Counted from the first letter of the stretch, positions 1 through 8,537 are shown. The stretch: 34,230 bases of DNA from Cupriavidus phytohabitans (GCF_000426345.1 NZ_AUFE01000058.1:1-34230), one strand, 5' to 3'. Notes: a model not told the origin generated them from the sequence alone. A program made the numbers and translations.

Positions 1-797
1 GTGATCGGCGACGGACGGTAGCGCGGCTCCTGGTAGAACTGGTTGTAGATCGACTCCATCACCGGGTGCGACACGTCCAGCCCGGTCAGGTCCATCAGCT
101 CGAACGGGCCCATGCGGAAGCCGGCCTGCTCGCGCATGATGTTGTCGATGTCGGCAAACTCGGCCACGCCTTCCTGCGCGACCTTCAGGCCTTCGATATT
201 CATGCCGCGGCCGGCATGGTTGACGATAAAGCCCGGCATGTCCTTGCAGCGCACCGGCGTATGGCCCATGCGGCGCGACAGCGCCATCAGCGCGTCGCCA
301 ACCGCTGGATCGCCCGACAGGCCGTCGATGACCTCGACCACCTTCATCAGCGGCACGGGATTGAAGAAGTGGTAGCCGGCGATGCGGCCCGGGTGCTTCG
401 CGCCCACGGCGATCGCGGTGATCGACAGCGACGAGGTGTTCGAGGCGATGATGGCGTTCTCGCGCAGGATCGCTTCCAGCTTGGCGATCAGGTCGCGCTT
501 GACTTCCAGCTTCTCGACGATGGCTTCCAGCACCATGTCGCACCCGGCCAGGTCTTCCAGAGCGCCGCACGGCTTGACGCGGGCCAGCGTGGCCTCGGCG
601 TCGGCGGCGCTGATCTTGCCCTTGTCGGCGAGCTTGGCCAGCGTGTCCTGCAGGTACTGGCGGGCGGCGGCCACAGCTTGCGGGCTGGCGTCGTACAGGT
701 TGACGGTCAGGCCAGCCTGGGCGGCGATCTGCGCGATGCCGCGGCCCATGGCGCCTGTGCCCACGATACCTAGGGTGTTGATGTCAGAAGAGTTCAT
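1..797 (-). CDS. 3-hydroxyacyl-CoA dehydrogenase, N-terminal part (cut by window edge)
   Basis: Translation of the minus strand from the ATG at 797 gives 265 residues before the window ends. Residues 9-20 carry the NAD-binding glycine-rich loop (G13-T-G-A-M-G18), and GYHFFNPVPLMKVVEV at about 141-156 is the family signature with the catalytic His at about 143. The enzyme oxidises (S)-3-hydroxyacyl-CoA to 3-ketoacyl-CoA with NAD in the cytoplasm. The visible part covers the NAD domain and the start of the C-terminal dimerisation domain; PaaH/HbdA-type proteins are 280-510 aa, so the remainder lies outside. It follows the IclR gene after 168 bp, so it may have its own promoter; a palindrome at 913-929 lies in that gap. 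The ribosome site before the ATG is weak. Family assignment is firm, substrate chain length is not. Confidence 0.93.
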   Translation of the reverse strand, partial: MNSSDINTLGIVGTGAMGRGIAQIAAQAGLTVNLYDASPQAVAAARQYLQDTLAKLADKGKISAADAEATLARVKPCGALEDLAGCDMVLEAIVEKLEVKRDLIAKLEAILRENAIIASNTSSLSITAIAVGAKHPGRIAGYHFFNPVPLMKVVEVIDGLSGDPAVGDALMALSRRMGHTPVRCKDMPGFIVNHAGRGMNIEGLKVAQEGVAEFADIDNIMREQAGFRMGPFELMDLTGLDVSHPVMESIYNQFYQEPRYRPSPI

Positions 798-912
798 AGG
801 GACGCTCTGTTTGAGTGGGAGAGACCGATGGCCCCGCAAGAAAGGCAACCCAGGGCTGCAGTCTCGCATGAAACGCAGAGTAACTCTCATGGAGCCGCAG
901 CGCACCCGCTCG

Positions 913-929
913 ATTCCATTCATTGAAAT
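913..929. promoter_or_regulatory. Candidate operator, ATTCCA-N5-TGAAAT
   Basis: An imperfect inverted repeat, ATTCCA then five bases then TGAAAT, lies about 116 bp upstream of the dehydrogenase start and just downstream of the IclR gene. A closely matching site with the same 17-bp length (ATTCCA-N5-TGGAAT) lies at 8647-8663, about 110 bp upstream of the Bug gene at the head of the same cluster. IclR-family operators are typically TGGAA/TTCCA-type palindromes, so the IclR protein encoded next door is the natural candidate. Binding is an inference. Confidence 0.4.
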
Positions 930-965
930 TGCATCCGTACCAACTGGTTGGGTAGAGTCGACGCC

Positions 966-1769
966 CTACTCTCCCCGCACCATCCGCGCTTGTATCGCCG
1001 CTGCAAGCTCCATCAGTGGCTTGGCCAGCGCTTGCTCGACAGCGCCTGCATCCTGTTGCGTGGATACGCTGACGTTCAGTACATGGACGGCATATTCGTC
1101 AAAGCGCATTGGTGTTGCCATGGCCACGACCTGAGGCTGCCATGACGCAACGCAGTAGCCCTTCTCATGCACGGAACACACCGCAGCATCGATTTCCCGT
1201 CGCAGTGCGCCCCAGCCGCGGCCGCGGTTCTTGTCGGCCATGACCCTCATCATCGTGCTGAAAGCCTCTGGTGACAGCGTTGCCAGGTGCGCGCGGCCGA
1301 GAGAGGTCAGCGCCATCGGGATGCGCTGTCCGCTCACCACCGTACGCAGTGACTGGCGCCGGTTGTAGCGGAACGACTCCAGGTAAATCATCTCGTCGCC
1401 CTCCGCCACCGCCAGTCCGACATTGATCTTGTGACGCATGGCAACCTCGGCCATTATCGGCACTGCGGCCCTGAGAATCTGCGAGCCGTCGCGCATCGCA
1501 TGCGCCATACCGAGGATCGGCACACCCAGCCGGTAGGCCCGGAACTGCGGGACATACTCGAGCATGCCGGTCTCTATCAGCGACTGCGTCAGGCGGCTGA
1601 CTGTGGAGCGGGACAAGCCGGTGCGCTCGGCAATTTCGCTGTTGCCCAGCATGGACGAGCCGGCGCGAAAGGCGCGTAGTACTGCAATGCCACGCTCTAG
1701 CGAGCGGTTGGGCGTCGCCTTGCCTTGGCCTGGTTTGATCCGTTCGATGTTGACGCTGCTGTTCGGCAT
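966..1769 (-). CDS. IclR-family transcriptional regulator
   Basis: The 267-aa product has the IclR layout. An N-terminal winged helix-turn-helix occupies about residues 22-85 (SLERGIAVLRAF, then SEIAERTGLSRSTVSRL), followed by an effector-binding domain to about 260 that includes MALTSLGRAHLA and GYCVASWQPQVVAMATPM. Length fits the family (250-280 aa). IclR proteins are cytoplasmic repressors or activators of neighbouring catabolic operons, usually binding an aromatic or carboxylate effector. It lies between a decayed Bug receptor gene and a 3-hydroxyacyl-CoA dehydrogenase, all on the same strand, so it probably controls this acyl-CoA cluster; the palindromes at 913-929 and 8647-8663 are candidate targets. 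The ATG at 1769 has only a weak ribosome site, but the HTH begins soon after it and no better start is visible. Confidence 0.92.
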   Translation of the reverse strand: MPNSSVNIERIKPGQGKATPNRSLERGIAVLRAFRAGSSMLGNSEIAERTGLSRSTVSRLTQSLIETGMLEYVPQFRAYRLGVPILGMAHAMRDGSQILRAAVPIMAEVAMRHKINVGLAVAEGDEMIYLESFRYNRRQSLRTVVSGQRIPMALTSLGRAHLATLSPEAFSTMMRVMADKNRGRGWGALRREIDAAVCSVHEKGYCVASWQPQVVAMATPMRFDEYAVHVLNVSVSTQQDAGAVEQALAKPLMELAAAIQARMVRGE

Positions 1770-1847
1770 GGCAGGGAATCACTGCGGGCCAGTGACCGTT
1801 CTGGATGTCGGCGCCCGGCGCATGCGCATGTTGGGTTGCAGGCAATG

Positions 1848-2337
1848 CTACTCGATGCGGATCTCCTTGTCCTTCACCACTATTGGCTTTGGCCTCGCGC
1901 AGCAGATCTGCCGCCGAGTGGATTCGGCTATCGTTGCGAACCAGAACCACATTTGGCGCCCGGCCGAGCAGCGCTACCGGCCCGAAGGCCAGGATGCCGC
2001 CGTATGGCAACTTGATGCCAATGCTTGCGACGATAGAATAGGCACTGGTTGTCAGCAGCAGCGTAGCCATCCGCCGAACTCTTGGCGACCAGATCATTGC
2101 CCATGACCGAGCCGGCGCCGGGCTTGTTTTCAACGATGAAGGGCTTACCCATGCCGCGCGACAATTCATCGCCCAGCGAGCGGGCGATCACGTCAGTGCC
2201 CCTGCCTGCCGGGAATGGCACGATGATGCGCACCGGCCGCACCGGGTAGGGCTGCGCGTGCGCGGCCGGGATATGATCGGCAACGCCATCACCAGCATGG
2301 CGAACAGCAGTCGACCTATGGCAAGAATGCTAAACAT
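1848..2337 (-). pseudogene. Bug/TctC receptor pseudogene with internal deletion and frameshifts
   Basis: A good ribosome site (GAGGAG) precedes an ATG at 2337 that starts a hydrophobic signal-like stretch (MFSILAIGRLLFAMLVM). A frame change then gives AAHAQPYPVRPVRIIVPFP and GTDVIARSLGDELSRGMGKP, typical of the N-terminal lobe of Bug receptors. A second frame change after SADGY leads into LAFGPVALLGRAPNVVLVRN. After EAKANS the central and C-terminal lobes are missing, but another frame gives VVKDKEIRIE and a stop at 1848-1850, a normal Bug C-terminus. Both ends are therefore kept while roughly half of the usual ~325 codons are lost. It sits 36 bp downstream of the MmgE/PrpD gene in an otherwise intact operon and cannot make a working periplasmic receptor. 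Confidence 0.82.
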
Positions 2338-2373
2338 GATCCTGATCTCCTCGGCGCTGGGCCGCCATTAAAG

Positions 2374-3708
2374 TCAGCCAAACAGGCTGACCTCCGGCTG
2401 CGTCTCGATGTTCCAGATCTTCTGCGCCAGCCGGCGCGCGCCATCGGTACCTATCACCGGCGATGCCAGTTCGATCAACTTGCCGTCAAGGTCGTCGTCG
2501 GTCAGCGGATCCTCCGGATCACCCTTGCGATTCGGCTGCAGGTAGTCTGCCGTGGCACCGTCCCGGGTTTCGATCTCAACCCTTGCGGCGCGCTTGCCAG
2601 GAAACCAGCCGTCGATCTCAGGGTCGACCTCGACCGTCATGCAGGCCATCAGCCGGCGCGTCTCGCTGTCCCACAGCCGTTCCGGCGTGTAAGCCGACAG
2701 GCGCACGCTGCCATGCACCAGGGCGGCGGCGACGATGAACTTGAGGCTGAACTTGGCTTCGTTCTCGCTCTTTGGATCGAGATAGCAGGCGATATCCAGC
2801 GCCGGACGATAGGTAGCGACGCGGATGCGACGGATTTGAGCGGTTTCGATGCCCAGCTTCGCTTTCAGCGCCAGCACGCCGTCGATTGCCGCAAAGGTAT
2901 GGCCGCAGCCAATGTGGTTCTTGAAGGTCAGCCGGCAAATATGGAAGTCTTTACCCAGCGTCGATGCCAGCGCGCTCCAGTCAGGGCCATCCGACATCGC
3001 GCGCCCCATGCCGGTCTCACCCTCAAGCACATCGAGCGAACCGGTGATGCCGGCGATGGCCGCGCGGGCGGCCAGCAATCCGCCCTCCGCAGCCCGGCCC
3101 GCGTGCAGGGGCTTGGACATCGAGTCCATGCGGAACGCCTGCTGCAGTCCGGCGGCGAAAGTGGCCGCAGTCGCAAGCGCGTGGGCAAGCTGCTCCTCGT
3201 TCGCGCCATAGATGAACGCCGCGGCGGCCGCCGCGCCAAAGGTGCCGACGGTGGCGGTGCTGTGCCAGAAGCGATAGTGCGCCCGGCCCAGCACGACGCC
3301 GATGCGCGTTGACACCTCATAGCCGACGACGATGCCCTTCAGCAACGTCTCGCCGCTGGCGCCCACATCTTGTGCGGCAGCAATCGCGGCGGCGATGGTG
3401 GCGGCACCGGGGTGGTACATCGCATCACGGAAGCTGTCGTCGATCTCGGCAGCGTGGGCGGTAGCGCCATTGAGCAGCGCCGCGGCGCGCGCCGTGGCCC
3501 GTTGCCCCATTGGCAGCGTGGCGTTGCCGCGACCAAGCTCCTCTTCCAGCACGCCCTGCAGGCGCTGGACTGCATCGGTGCCGATGCCCGGGAACAGCGC
3601 CGCATGCCAGTCGACCAGCGCGCGCTTCGCATGATGCAGCACTTCGGCGGGCAACGGCTCTGCCTTGACGGTGCTGAAGAACGGCCCAAAGACCTCGGTT
3701 GCGTTCAA
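2374..3708 (-). CDS. MmgE/PrpD family protein (2-methylcitrate dehydratase / cis-aconitate decarboxylase superfamily)
   Basis: The 444-aa product matches MmgE/PrpD over its whole length: an all-helical domain with LLNGATAHAAEIDDS at about 78-92, a long Ala-rich region with PGAATIAAAIAAAQ, MSKPLHAGRAAEGG at about 200, and FKNHIGCGHTFAAIDG before the C-terminal alpha/beta domain. Members dehydrate 2-methylcitrate or decarboxylate cis-aconitate, but many are uncharacterised and act on unknown carboxylates. The start codon is TTG at 3708, preceded by GAGGAG at 3717-3722 with 8 bp spacing; no ATG fits as well. It begins 12 bp after the hydrolase stop, so it is probably cotranscribed with the hydrolase, acyl-CoA synthetase and crotonase genes. 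The exact substrate cannot be read from the sequence. A second, divergent MmgE/PrpD gene lies at 12954-14339. Confidence 0.92.
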   Translation of the reverse strand: MNATEVFGPFFSTVKAEPLPAEVLHHAKRALVDWHAALFPGIGTDAVQRLQGVLEEELGRGNATLPMGQRATARAAALLNGATAHAAEIDDSFRDAMYHPGAATIAAAIAAAQDVGASGETLLKGIVVGYEVSTRIGVVLGRAHYRFWHSTATVGTFGAAAAAAFIYGANEEQLAHALATAATFAAGLQQAFRMDSMSKPLHAGRAAEGGLLAARAAIAGITGSLDVLEGETGMGRAMSDGPDWSALASTLGKDFHICRLTFKNHIGCGHTFAAIDGVLALKAKLGIETAQIRRIRVATYRPALDIACYLDPKSENEAKFSLKFIVAAALVHGSVRLSAYTPERLWDSETRRLMACMTVEVDPEIDGWFPGKRAARVEIETRDGATADYLQPNRKGDPEDPLTDDDLDGKLIELASPVIGTDGARRLAQKIWNIETQPEVSLFG

Positions 3709-3716
3709 GATGGGTT

Positions 3717-3722
3717 CTCCTC
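3717..3722 (-). promoter_or_regulatory. Ribosome binding site that supports a TTG start
   Basis: On the minus strand GAGGAG lies 8 bp before TTG at 3708 and overlaps the TGA stop of the upstream hydrolase gene (3721-3723). This fixes the MmgE/PrpD start at a rare TTG and suggests translational coupling to the hydrolase. Confidence 0.7.
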
Positions 3723-4569
3723 AGCCGGCCTGCGCCGGCGTGTGGGGGGACTGCTGCAGCCAATCCTGCAGCAGCCCGTTGACTTGTTGGTGGGCCTCGT
3801 ACTGGACCCAATGCCCGGCGCCGGGCACCACGCTGACACTGACTTCCGGCGCGTCGGCTGATGGGTCCCGCGAGTCGCGGGCGATCCCGGCAATCGATGC
3901 CGGCGACATGGTCACATCCGCTTCGCCCCAGATCATCAATACCGGACCGGGAAAGCGCGCAAGCGCCTGCTGCAATCCGCCCGCGCGCGAAATCGACTTG
4001 CTATGGAAGCGGGTCGCGCGACAGGCACGCGTATGGATGGCCACGGCTTCGCTGTCGATGGCGGCCGGATCGGCGATCAGGAATGTCGCCAGGTTGTGGC
4101 GCATCGCCGCGGCAAGCGCGTGCGGATCCTGGCAGCGGCGCCAGTCGGCCAGCGCGCGCGTCATGCGGCGCGGACCGCCATGGCCGGCCGGCCCGAGCAA
4201 CGCCAGGCGGCTAACTTCGATCTCGCCAAGGCCCGGATGGGTCGCAAGGTGCGCCGTCACCAGCGCGCCAAAGGAAAAACCCACCAGGTCGATACGGTCC
4301 AGCGATAATCGGGCCAGCGAGCGTGCCAGGACATCGACGAGTCCCGGCAGGTCGGCGCGCGGCGCCGCACCGGAATCGCCAAAGCCCGGCATGTCCGGCA
4401 CCAGCAGCCGGCGGCTCCGGGACAACGACCCGATATTGCGCACCCAGTGCTGCCAGTTGCCATGGCCGCCGTGTAGCAGCATAGTCGTGGGGCCGTCGCC
4501 AAAGCTTCGCCAAATGACCTCGCAGCCATCGACTGAAGTCACCAGCGTACCGTCGCGCTCGCTGCACAT
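3721..4569 (-). CDS. Alpha/beta hydrolase (C-C hydrolase or esterase-like)
   Basis: The 282-aa protein has a complete alpha/beta-hydrolase triad: nucleophile elbow GFSFG with Ser99, acid Asp218 in WGEADVT and His253 in GAGHWVQYE. LLHGGHGNW at about 31-39 forms the oxyanion-hole loop, and VPDMPGFGDSG at about 57-67 is typical of MhpC/lipase-type members. It is cytoplasmic, with no signal peptide. The enzyme probably hydrolyses an ester, lactone, thioester or C-C bond of a pathway intermediate. It starts 12 bp after the acyl-CoA synthetase gene and ends 12 bp before MmgE/PrpD, so it is part of the operon. The ATG at 4569 has a GAGG motif about 10 bp upstream. Unlike the hydrolase at 16497-17378, all three catalytic residues are present here. 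Confidence 0.9.
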   Translation of the reverse strand: MCSERDGTLVTSVDGCEVIWRSFGDGPTTMLLHGGHGNWQHWVRNIGSLSRSRRLLVPDMPGFGDSGAAPRADLPGLVDVLARSLARLSLDRIDLVGFSFGALVTAHLATHPGLGEIEVSRLALLGPAGHGGPRRMTRALADWRRCQDPHALAAAMRHNLATFLIADPAAIDSEAVAIHTRACRATRFHSKSISRAGGLQQALARFPGPVLMIWGEADVTMSPASIAGIARDSRDPSADAPEVSVSVVPGAGHWVQYEAHQQVNGLLQDWLQQSPHTPAQAG

Positions 4570-4581
4570 GCCAGGGCCTCG

Positions 4582-6684
4582 TCAGGGCTTGTCGTCGCCA
4601 GCCAGTACCGCCACGCCATCGGCAGCCACCACACCCTGCCCTTCGGGCAGGACGAACACGGGATTCATCTCCGCCTCGACCAGCCGATCGCCAAGCGTGG
4701 CGACCATGCGCGAGAAGGCGACGATCGCGTCGGCCAGCGCGTCCACATCCGCCTTCGGCCGGCCACGGAAGCCCTGCAGCAATGGGGCGGTCTTCAGGCG
4801 CCCGATCATCGCCAGCGCGGCGTCGCGGGTCAGTCCCCCCTCGCCAGGCAGCAGCCGCAGCGTGGTATCGCCGAACAACTCCGCGGTCACGCCGCCCATG
4901 CCGAGCAGGATCGCGGTGCCGAGCGCGTCGCGGTGCATGCCGAGGATCACTTCGACGCCGCCCTTGACCATTTCCTGCACCAGGAAACGTTGGGGCGCGA
5001 TCCCCGTGGCCGACTGCACATCGCTCGCCATTCTTGCCAGCCGGCTTGCCACCTCCGCAGGCGGGACATTGACGGCCACGCCGCCGACATCGCTCTTGTG
5101 GGTAATCTCGGCCGACAGGATCTTCAGCACGACATTGCCGCTGAAGCCTTGCGCCGCCGCCGTGGCCTCGGCGCCATCGGCAACCACCACCTCCTTTGCG
5201 ACCGGTACGCCGAAACCGGCGAACAAGGTCTTGGCCGCGGCTTCGTCGATCGAGCCGGTGCCATAGGCGCCGAGATCCGGCAACGGCAGCGTGGGGGTGC
5301 CCGCTTCGTCAACCGCACGGAGCTTGCCGGCACGCAGCATCGCGTCGATCGCCACCGTGCACGCCTCCGGCGCGGAAAACGCCGGCACGCCACGACGATT
5401 GAGCAACGATGCGACTTCCGGCGCATGCGGGCTCACGTATGCAATCACCGGTTTGTCGCTGTCGGGCAGGCAGTCGCGAATGGCATTGGCCATCAGGTCC
5501 GGCATGGCCAGGCTCGACGAGCCCACGATCACTGCTACCGCGTCGTAGCTCGGGCTGTCGAGCAGGGTCCGGATCGCGGCACGCAGCAGATCAGGCTGCA
5601 GCCCGGCAAGGGTCACGTCGATCGGGTTGCGGTCGAGCGCCGCGTGGTCGCCCTTTTGCAGCGCTCGCAGCTTCGCCGCGGTCGCCTCGTCCGGCGCCGG
5701 CGTCTCGAAGCCGGCCACGCCGAGGCTGTCGGAGACCAGCGTGCCAGCGCCGCCGGTCGAGGTCAGGATCGCAACGCGTTTCCCGGTCAGTTTGCGCCCG
5801 GTGGCCAGGGCGGCGGGCATGTCGAGCAGGTCCGAGAAGGTCTGCGCGCGAATCACACCGACCTGTTCGAACAGCGCGTCGTACATGCGGTCCGCACCGG
5901 CCAGCGCGCCGGTATGCGACACCGCGGCGCGCGCGCCGCTCTCGGAGCGGCCGATCTTGAACGCCACCACCGGCTTGCCGGCGCGCGCCGCCTTCAAAGC
6001 CGCACGGCGGAACGTTTCCGGGTTGCGCACGCTCTCGACATACAGCGCGATCACGCGAGTGGCCTCGTCATCGGCCAGGTAATCGATAAAGTCGGCCAGG
6101 TCCAGGTCGACTTCATTGCTGGTCGAAACCAGCTTGGACAGGCCGATGCCGCGCGCCGCGGCGCGCGACAGCAAGGCGCCGAGGATGCCGCCGCTTTGCG
6201 ACACCACGCCGATGCTGCCGGCCGGGAACTGGTCCATTTCCAAGGCGCCGCTGGCCGACAGCGGGATGTTGTCGGTCAGGTTGACCAGGCCGATGGTATT
6301 AGGCCCCAGCAGCCGCATGCCGCCAGCCGCCTCGATCAGTTCGGCCTGGCGCCGCGCGCCCTCGGCGCCGGTCTCGGTATAGCCGCTCGCCAGCACGATG
6401 GCCGCGCCCGCGCCGCGCGCCGCCAGGTCACGCACCGCCAGGTGCGCACGCTCGGCGCCCAGCAGCACGATGCCGACGTCCGGCACTTCGGGCAGCGAGG
6501 CAATGTCGGGATAGCAACGCAGCCCGTCGATCGACTCGACCTTGGGATTGACCGGGTAGATCGCCCCGCCGAATCCATGCTTGCGCAAGTAGGAAACCGG
6601 GCGGCCGGCGGTCTTGGTGGGATCACCGGAAGCGCCGATTACGGCAACGCTGCGCGGCGAGACAAGTCGTTGGATCGCATTCAT
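4582..6684 (-). CDS. ADP-forming acyl-CoA synthetase (acetate-CoA ligase family)
   Basis: The 700-aa product is a single-chain NDP-forming acyl-CoA synthetase. The CoA-binding Rossmann domain starts at VAVIGASGDPTKTAGRP (13-29). Succinyl-CoA-ligase-like domains follow, including GPNTIGLVN and GVVSQSGGILGALL. The expected phosphohistidine is His257 in RAAVSHTGALAG. A C-terminal ATP-grasp domain covers about residues 475-690 (VVLKILSAEITHKSDVGGV, EVILGMHRDALGTAILLGMGGV). These enzymes join a carboxylic acid to CoA using ATP, or run in reverse to recover ATP from an acyl-CoA. Its ATG lies 4 bp from the crotonase stop, which suggests translational coupling and a shared pathway: activation of an acid followed by hydration or isomerisation of its CoA ester. 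The substrate is unknown. Confidence 0.94.
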   Translation of the reverse strand: MNAIQRLVSPRSVAVIGASGDPTKTAGRPVSYLRKHGFGGAIYPVNPKVESIDGLRCYPDIASLPEVPDVGIVLLGAERAHLAVRDLAARGAGAAIVLASGYTETGAEGARRQAELIEAAGGMRLLGPNTIGLVNLTDNIPLSASGALEMDQFPAGSIGVVSQSGGILGALLSRAAARGIGLSKLVSTSNEVDLDLADFIDYLADDEATRVIALYVESVRNPETFRRAALKAARAGKPVVAFKIGRSESGARAAVSHTGALAGADRMYDALFEQVGVIRAQTFSDLLDMPAALATGRKLTGKRVAILTSTGGAGTLVSDSLGVAGFETPAPDEATAAKLRALQKGDHAALDRNPIDVTLAGLQPDLLRAAIRTLLDSPSYDAVAVIVGSSSLAMPDLMANAIRDCLPDSDKPVIAYVSPHAPEVASLLNRRGVPAFSAPEACTVAIDAMLRAGKLRAVDEAGTPTLPLPDLGAYGTGSIDEAAAKTLFAGFGVPVAKEVVVADGAEATAAAQGFSGNVVLKILSAEITHKSDVGGVAVNVPPAEVASRLARMASDVQSATGIAPQRFLVQEMVKGGVEVILGMHRDALGTAILLGMGGVTAELFGDTTLRLLPGEGGLTRDAALAMIGRLKTAPLLQGFRGRPKADVDALADAIVAFSRMVATLGDRLVEAEMNPVFVLPEGQGVVAADGVAVLAGDDKP

Positions 6685-6688
6685 GGAG

Positions 6689-7483
6689 TCAGGCCTTGGC
6701 TGCGGTCTTGTTCAGGAAGGCCAGCACGGACTCGCGATGCTCGGTGCTGGTGTAGCAGATGCCCTGCGCCTGGCTGCCCTGGGCAAAGACCTGGTCGGCG
6801 GGCAGTTCGAAGGACTGGTTCATGATGCTCTTGCCCAGCGCGATCGCAGTGGCCGAGCCCTGGCTCAGTTCCGCCGCCCAGCCCAGCGCATCGTCGATCA
6901 GCGCTTCGGGCTTGCTCAGGCGGTCGGCGATGCCAAGCGCCTTCGCCTCCTGCGCCTCGACCTTGCGGCCCGTGAAGACCAGTTCCTTTGCCGCCGACAG
7001 CCCCACGCGGCGCGGCAGGAAATACATGCCGCCACCGTCCGGGATCAGGCCCCGGTTGATATAGGACCAGGAGAACGACGCCGATTCGGACGCCAGCACG
7101 AAATCGCAGCACAGCGCGGTATCGGCACCCAGCCCTGCAGCGGCACCATTGACGGCGGCGATGGTGGGCTTGGGCATGGTGTGGAGCAGCCTGACGGTGT
7201 GATGAACGCGCTGCTGGCGGCTCCAGCCGTTGAAGCCCACCTCACCCTGCGGCGCTTCCATGCGGCGCTGCATGCCGGCCACGTCGCCGCCGGCGCAGAA
7301 GCCCTTGCCGTTGCCAGTGAGCACCAGGGCACGGATGCCCTTGTCCGCCGCCACGCGCTCCAGCGCGTCGATGAATTCCGAGCGCATGTCGTCGCTCATG
7401 GCATTGCGCTTGTCGGGGCGGTTAAAGGCGAGCAGCGCGATGCCAGCTTCAATCTTCAGTTCAATCAGGGAATAGTTGTCCAT
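6689..7483 (-). CDS. Enoyl-CoA hydratase/isomerase (crotonase) family protein
   Basis: The start is taken as ATG 7483 (MDNYSLIELK), with AGGA just upstream, rather than the 60-codon-longer open frame that lacks homology. The 264-aa protein has the crotonase fold: NRPDKRNAMS at 21-30, oxyanion-hole loops GFCAGGD (61-67) and AAAGLGAD (114-121), and GLIPDGGGMYFLPRRVG at 145-161. Aligned to mitochondrial hydratase, the two catalytic glutamates appear as Asp121 and Tyr141, so ordinary hydration is doubtful. The Asp149 of PDGGG resembles the PaaG/isomerase branch. It acts on a CoA thioester in the cytoplasm and is followed 4 bp later by the acyl-CoA synthetase gene. It may be an isomerase or a thioester hydrolase instead. 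Confidence 0.9.
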   Translation of the reverse strand: MDNYSLIELKIEAGIALLAFNRPDKRNAMSDDMRSEFIDALERVAADKGIRALVLTGNGKGFCAGGDVAGMQRRMEAPQGEVGFNGWSRQQRVHHTVRLLHTMPKPTIAAVNGAAAGLGADTALCCDFVLASESASFSWSYINRGLIPDGGGMYFLPRRVGLSAAKELVFTGRKVEAQEAKALGIADRLSKPEALIDDALGWAAELSQGSATAIALGKSIMNQSFELPADQVFAQGSQAQGICYTSTEHRESVLAFLNKTAAKA

Positions 7484-7541
7484 GGTCCTGTCCGGTTCTG
7501 CGGGTGCGATCAGTGCGATCTGTTGTGTACGTATGCCGCGC

Positions 7542-8537
7542 TCAGTCCGCCGTGATGTTGGCGTCCTTGATGACCTTGCTCCAGCGCTGGCTCTCGGCCT
7601 TGACGTAGCGGCCGAACTCATCTGGCGTGCCGCCACTGATGGCAAGCCCCTCCTGCTCGGCACGCTTGCGGAACGCTTCGGCGTGCACGGCCTTCTTGGC
7701 CGCCGCGTTCAGCCTCGTGATTACCGCCGGGGGCGTGCCGGCCGGCACGAACAGGCCATACCAGCTATCTGCCACATAATTGGGCACGCCGGCTTCCGCG
7801 ATCGTTGGCACCTTGCTCAGCGCCGGCGCCTGCGAGCGCTGCGCGGTTGTGACCGCCACCGCTCGCAGCTTGCCGCTCTCCAGGTGCGGCGCAACCGCGG
7901 CTGCCGTGGCGAACATCACATCGACCTGCCCGCCGAGCAGATCCGTAATCGCCGGACCGGCGCCGCGATAAGGAATATGATTCATGTCGACCTTGGCCAT
8001 CGCCTTGAACAACTCACCCGCCAGGTGCGCCGAAGTGCCGGCGCCTTGCGAGGCGTAGTTGAGCTTGCCGGGCTTGGCCTTGGCGGCTGCGATCAGGTCC
8101 TGCACGGTCTTAATGGGGCTGTCCGGCTTCACCACAAGCACGTTGGGAGAGCGGCCCACCAGCATGACGGGCGCGAACGCCTTCTCCGTATCGAACGGCA
8201 GCTTCTTGTGCAGGCTCGGGTTGACCGCGTGGGCCATCGTCGCCATCACCAGCGTGTAGCCGTCGGGCGCGCTCTTGGCCACCGCATCGGTACCGATGAT
8301 GGTGCTGCCACCGGGCTTGTTGTCGACGATGACCGGCTGGCCCAGGTCCTCGCCCATGGTAATGCCCATCGCCCGCGCCACCAGGTCCGTGCCGCCGCCA
8401 GGGGCGAACGGCACCACCATACGGATCGGCTTGTCGGGATAGGCTGCGAGTGCAGGCAAGGGCGCTGCCGCGGCCATGAGGAACGGGATGGCTGCCTGGG
8501 CAAGCCGGCGGAAGAAGGCGGTACAGAACGAATGCAT
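7542..8537 (-). CDS. Bug/TctC-family periplasmic substrate-binding protein
   Basis: The start at ATG 8537 has GGAGA 9 bp upstream and yields 331 aa beginning with a signal peptide (charged start, hydrophobic FLMAAAAPLPALA, cleavage near residue 31). The mature part shows the Bug signature: YPDKPIRMVVPFAPGGGTDLVARAMG, VDNKPGGSTIIGTDAVAKSAPDGYTL, KPGKLNYASQGAGTSAHLAGELF, VPYRGAGPAITDLLGGQVDVMFA-type segments and GTPDEFGRYVKAESQRW near the C-terminus. Bug proteins bind carboxylates in the periplasm, often for TTT transporters, though most are orphans without TctAB. It heads the minus-strand cluster, 58 bp before the crotonase gene, so its ligand is probably the acid that the acyl-CoA synthetase activates. 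The candidate operator at 8647-8663 lies about 110 bp upstream. Confidence 0.95.
   Translation of the reverse strand: MHSFCTAFFRRLAQAAIPFLMAAAAPLPALAAYPDKPIRMVVPFAPGGGTDLVARAMGITMGEDLGQPVIVDNKPGGSTIIGTDAVAKSAPDGYTLVMATMAHAVNPSLHKKLPFDTEKAFAPVMLVGRSPNVLVVKPDSPIKTVQDLIAAAKAKPGKLNYASQGAGTSAHLAGELFKAMAKVDMNHIPYRGAGPAITDLLGGQVDVMFATAAAVAPHLESGKLRAVAVTTAQRSQAPALSKVPTIAEAGVPNYVADSWYGLFVPAGTPPAVITRLNAAAKKAVHAEAFRKRAEQEGLAISGGTPDEFGRYVKAESQRWSKVIKDANITAD

Noticed and set aside
1165..2169. 334-codon minus-strand frame across the IclR gene and Bug remnant
   Set aside because: Only its first part (about 1890-2065) belongs to the Bug pseudogene; the rest is the IclR gene read out of frame.
3665..5266. 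533-codon open frame on the plus strand
   Set aside because: It spans three real minus-strand genes in antisense, is Ser/Pro/Arg/Thr-rich and has no recognisable domain.
4933..6825. 630-codon open frame on the plus strand
   Set aside because: It is antisense to the acyl-CoA synthetase gene, is rich in Arg/His/Gln as expected of a GC-rich shadow frame, and shows no family motif.
7484..7663. 60-codon N-terminal extension of the crotonase
   Set aside because: It overlaps the Bug gene end, is Arg/Ser-rich without homology, and ATG 7483 has a good ribosome site at the expected family start.
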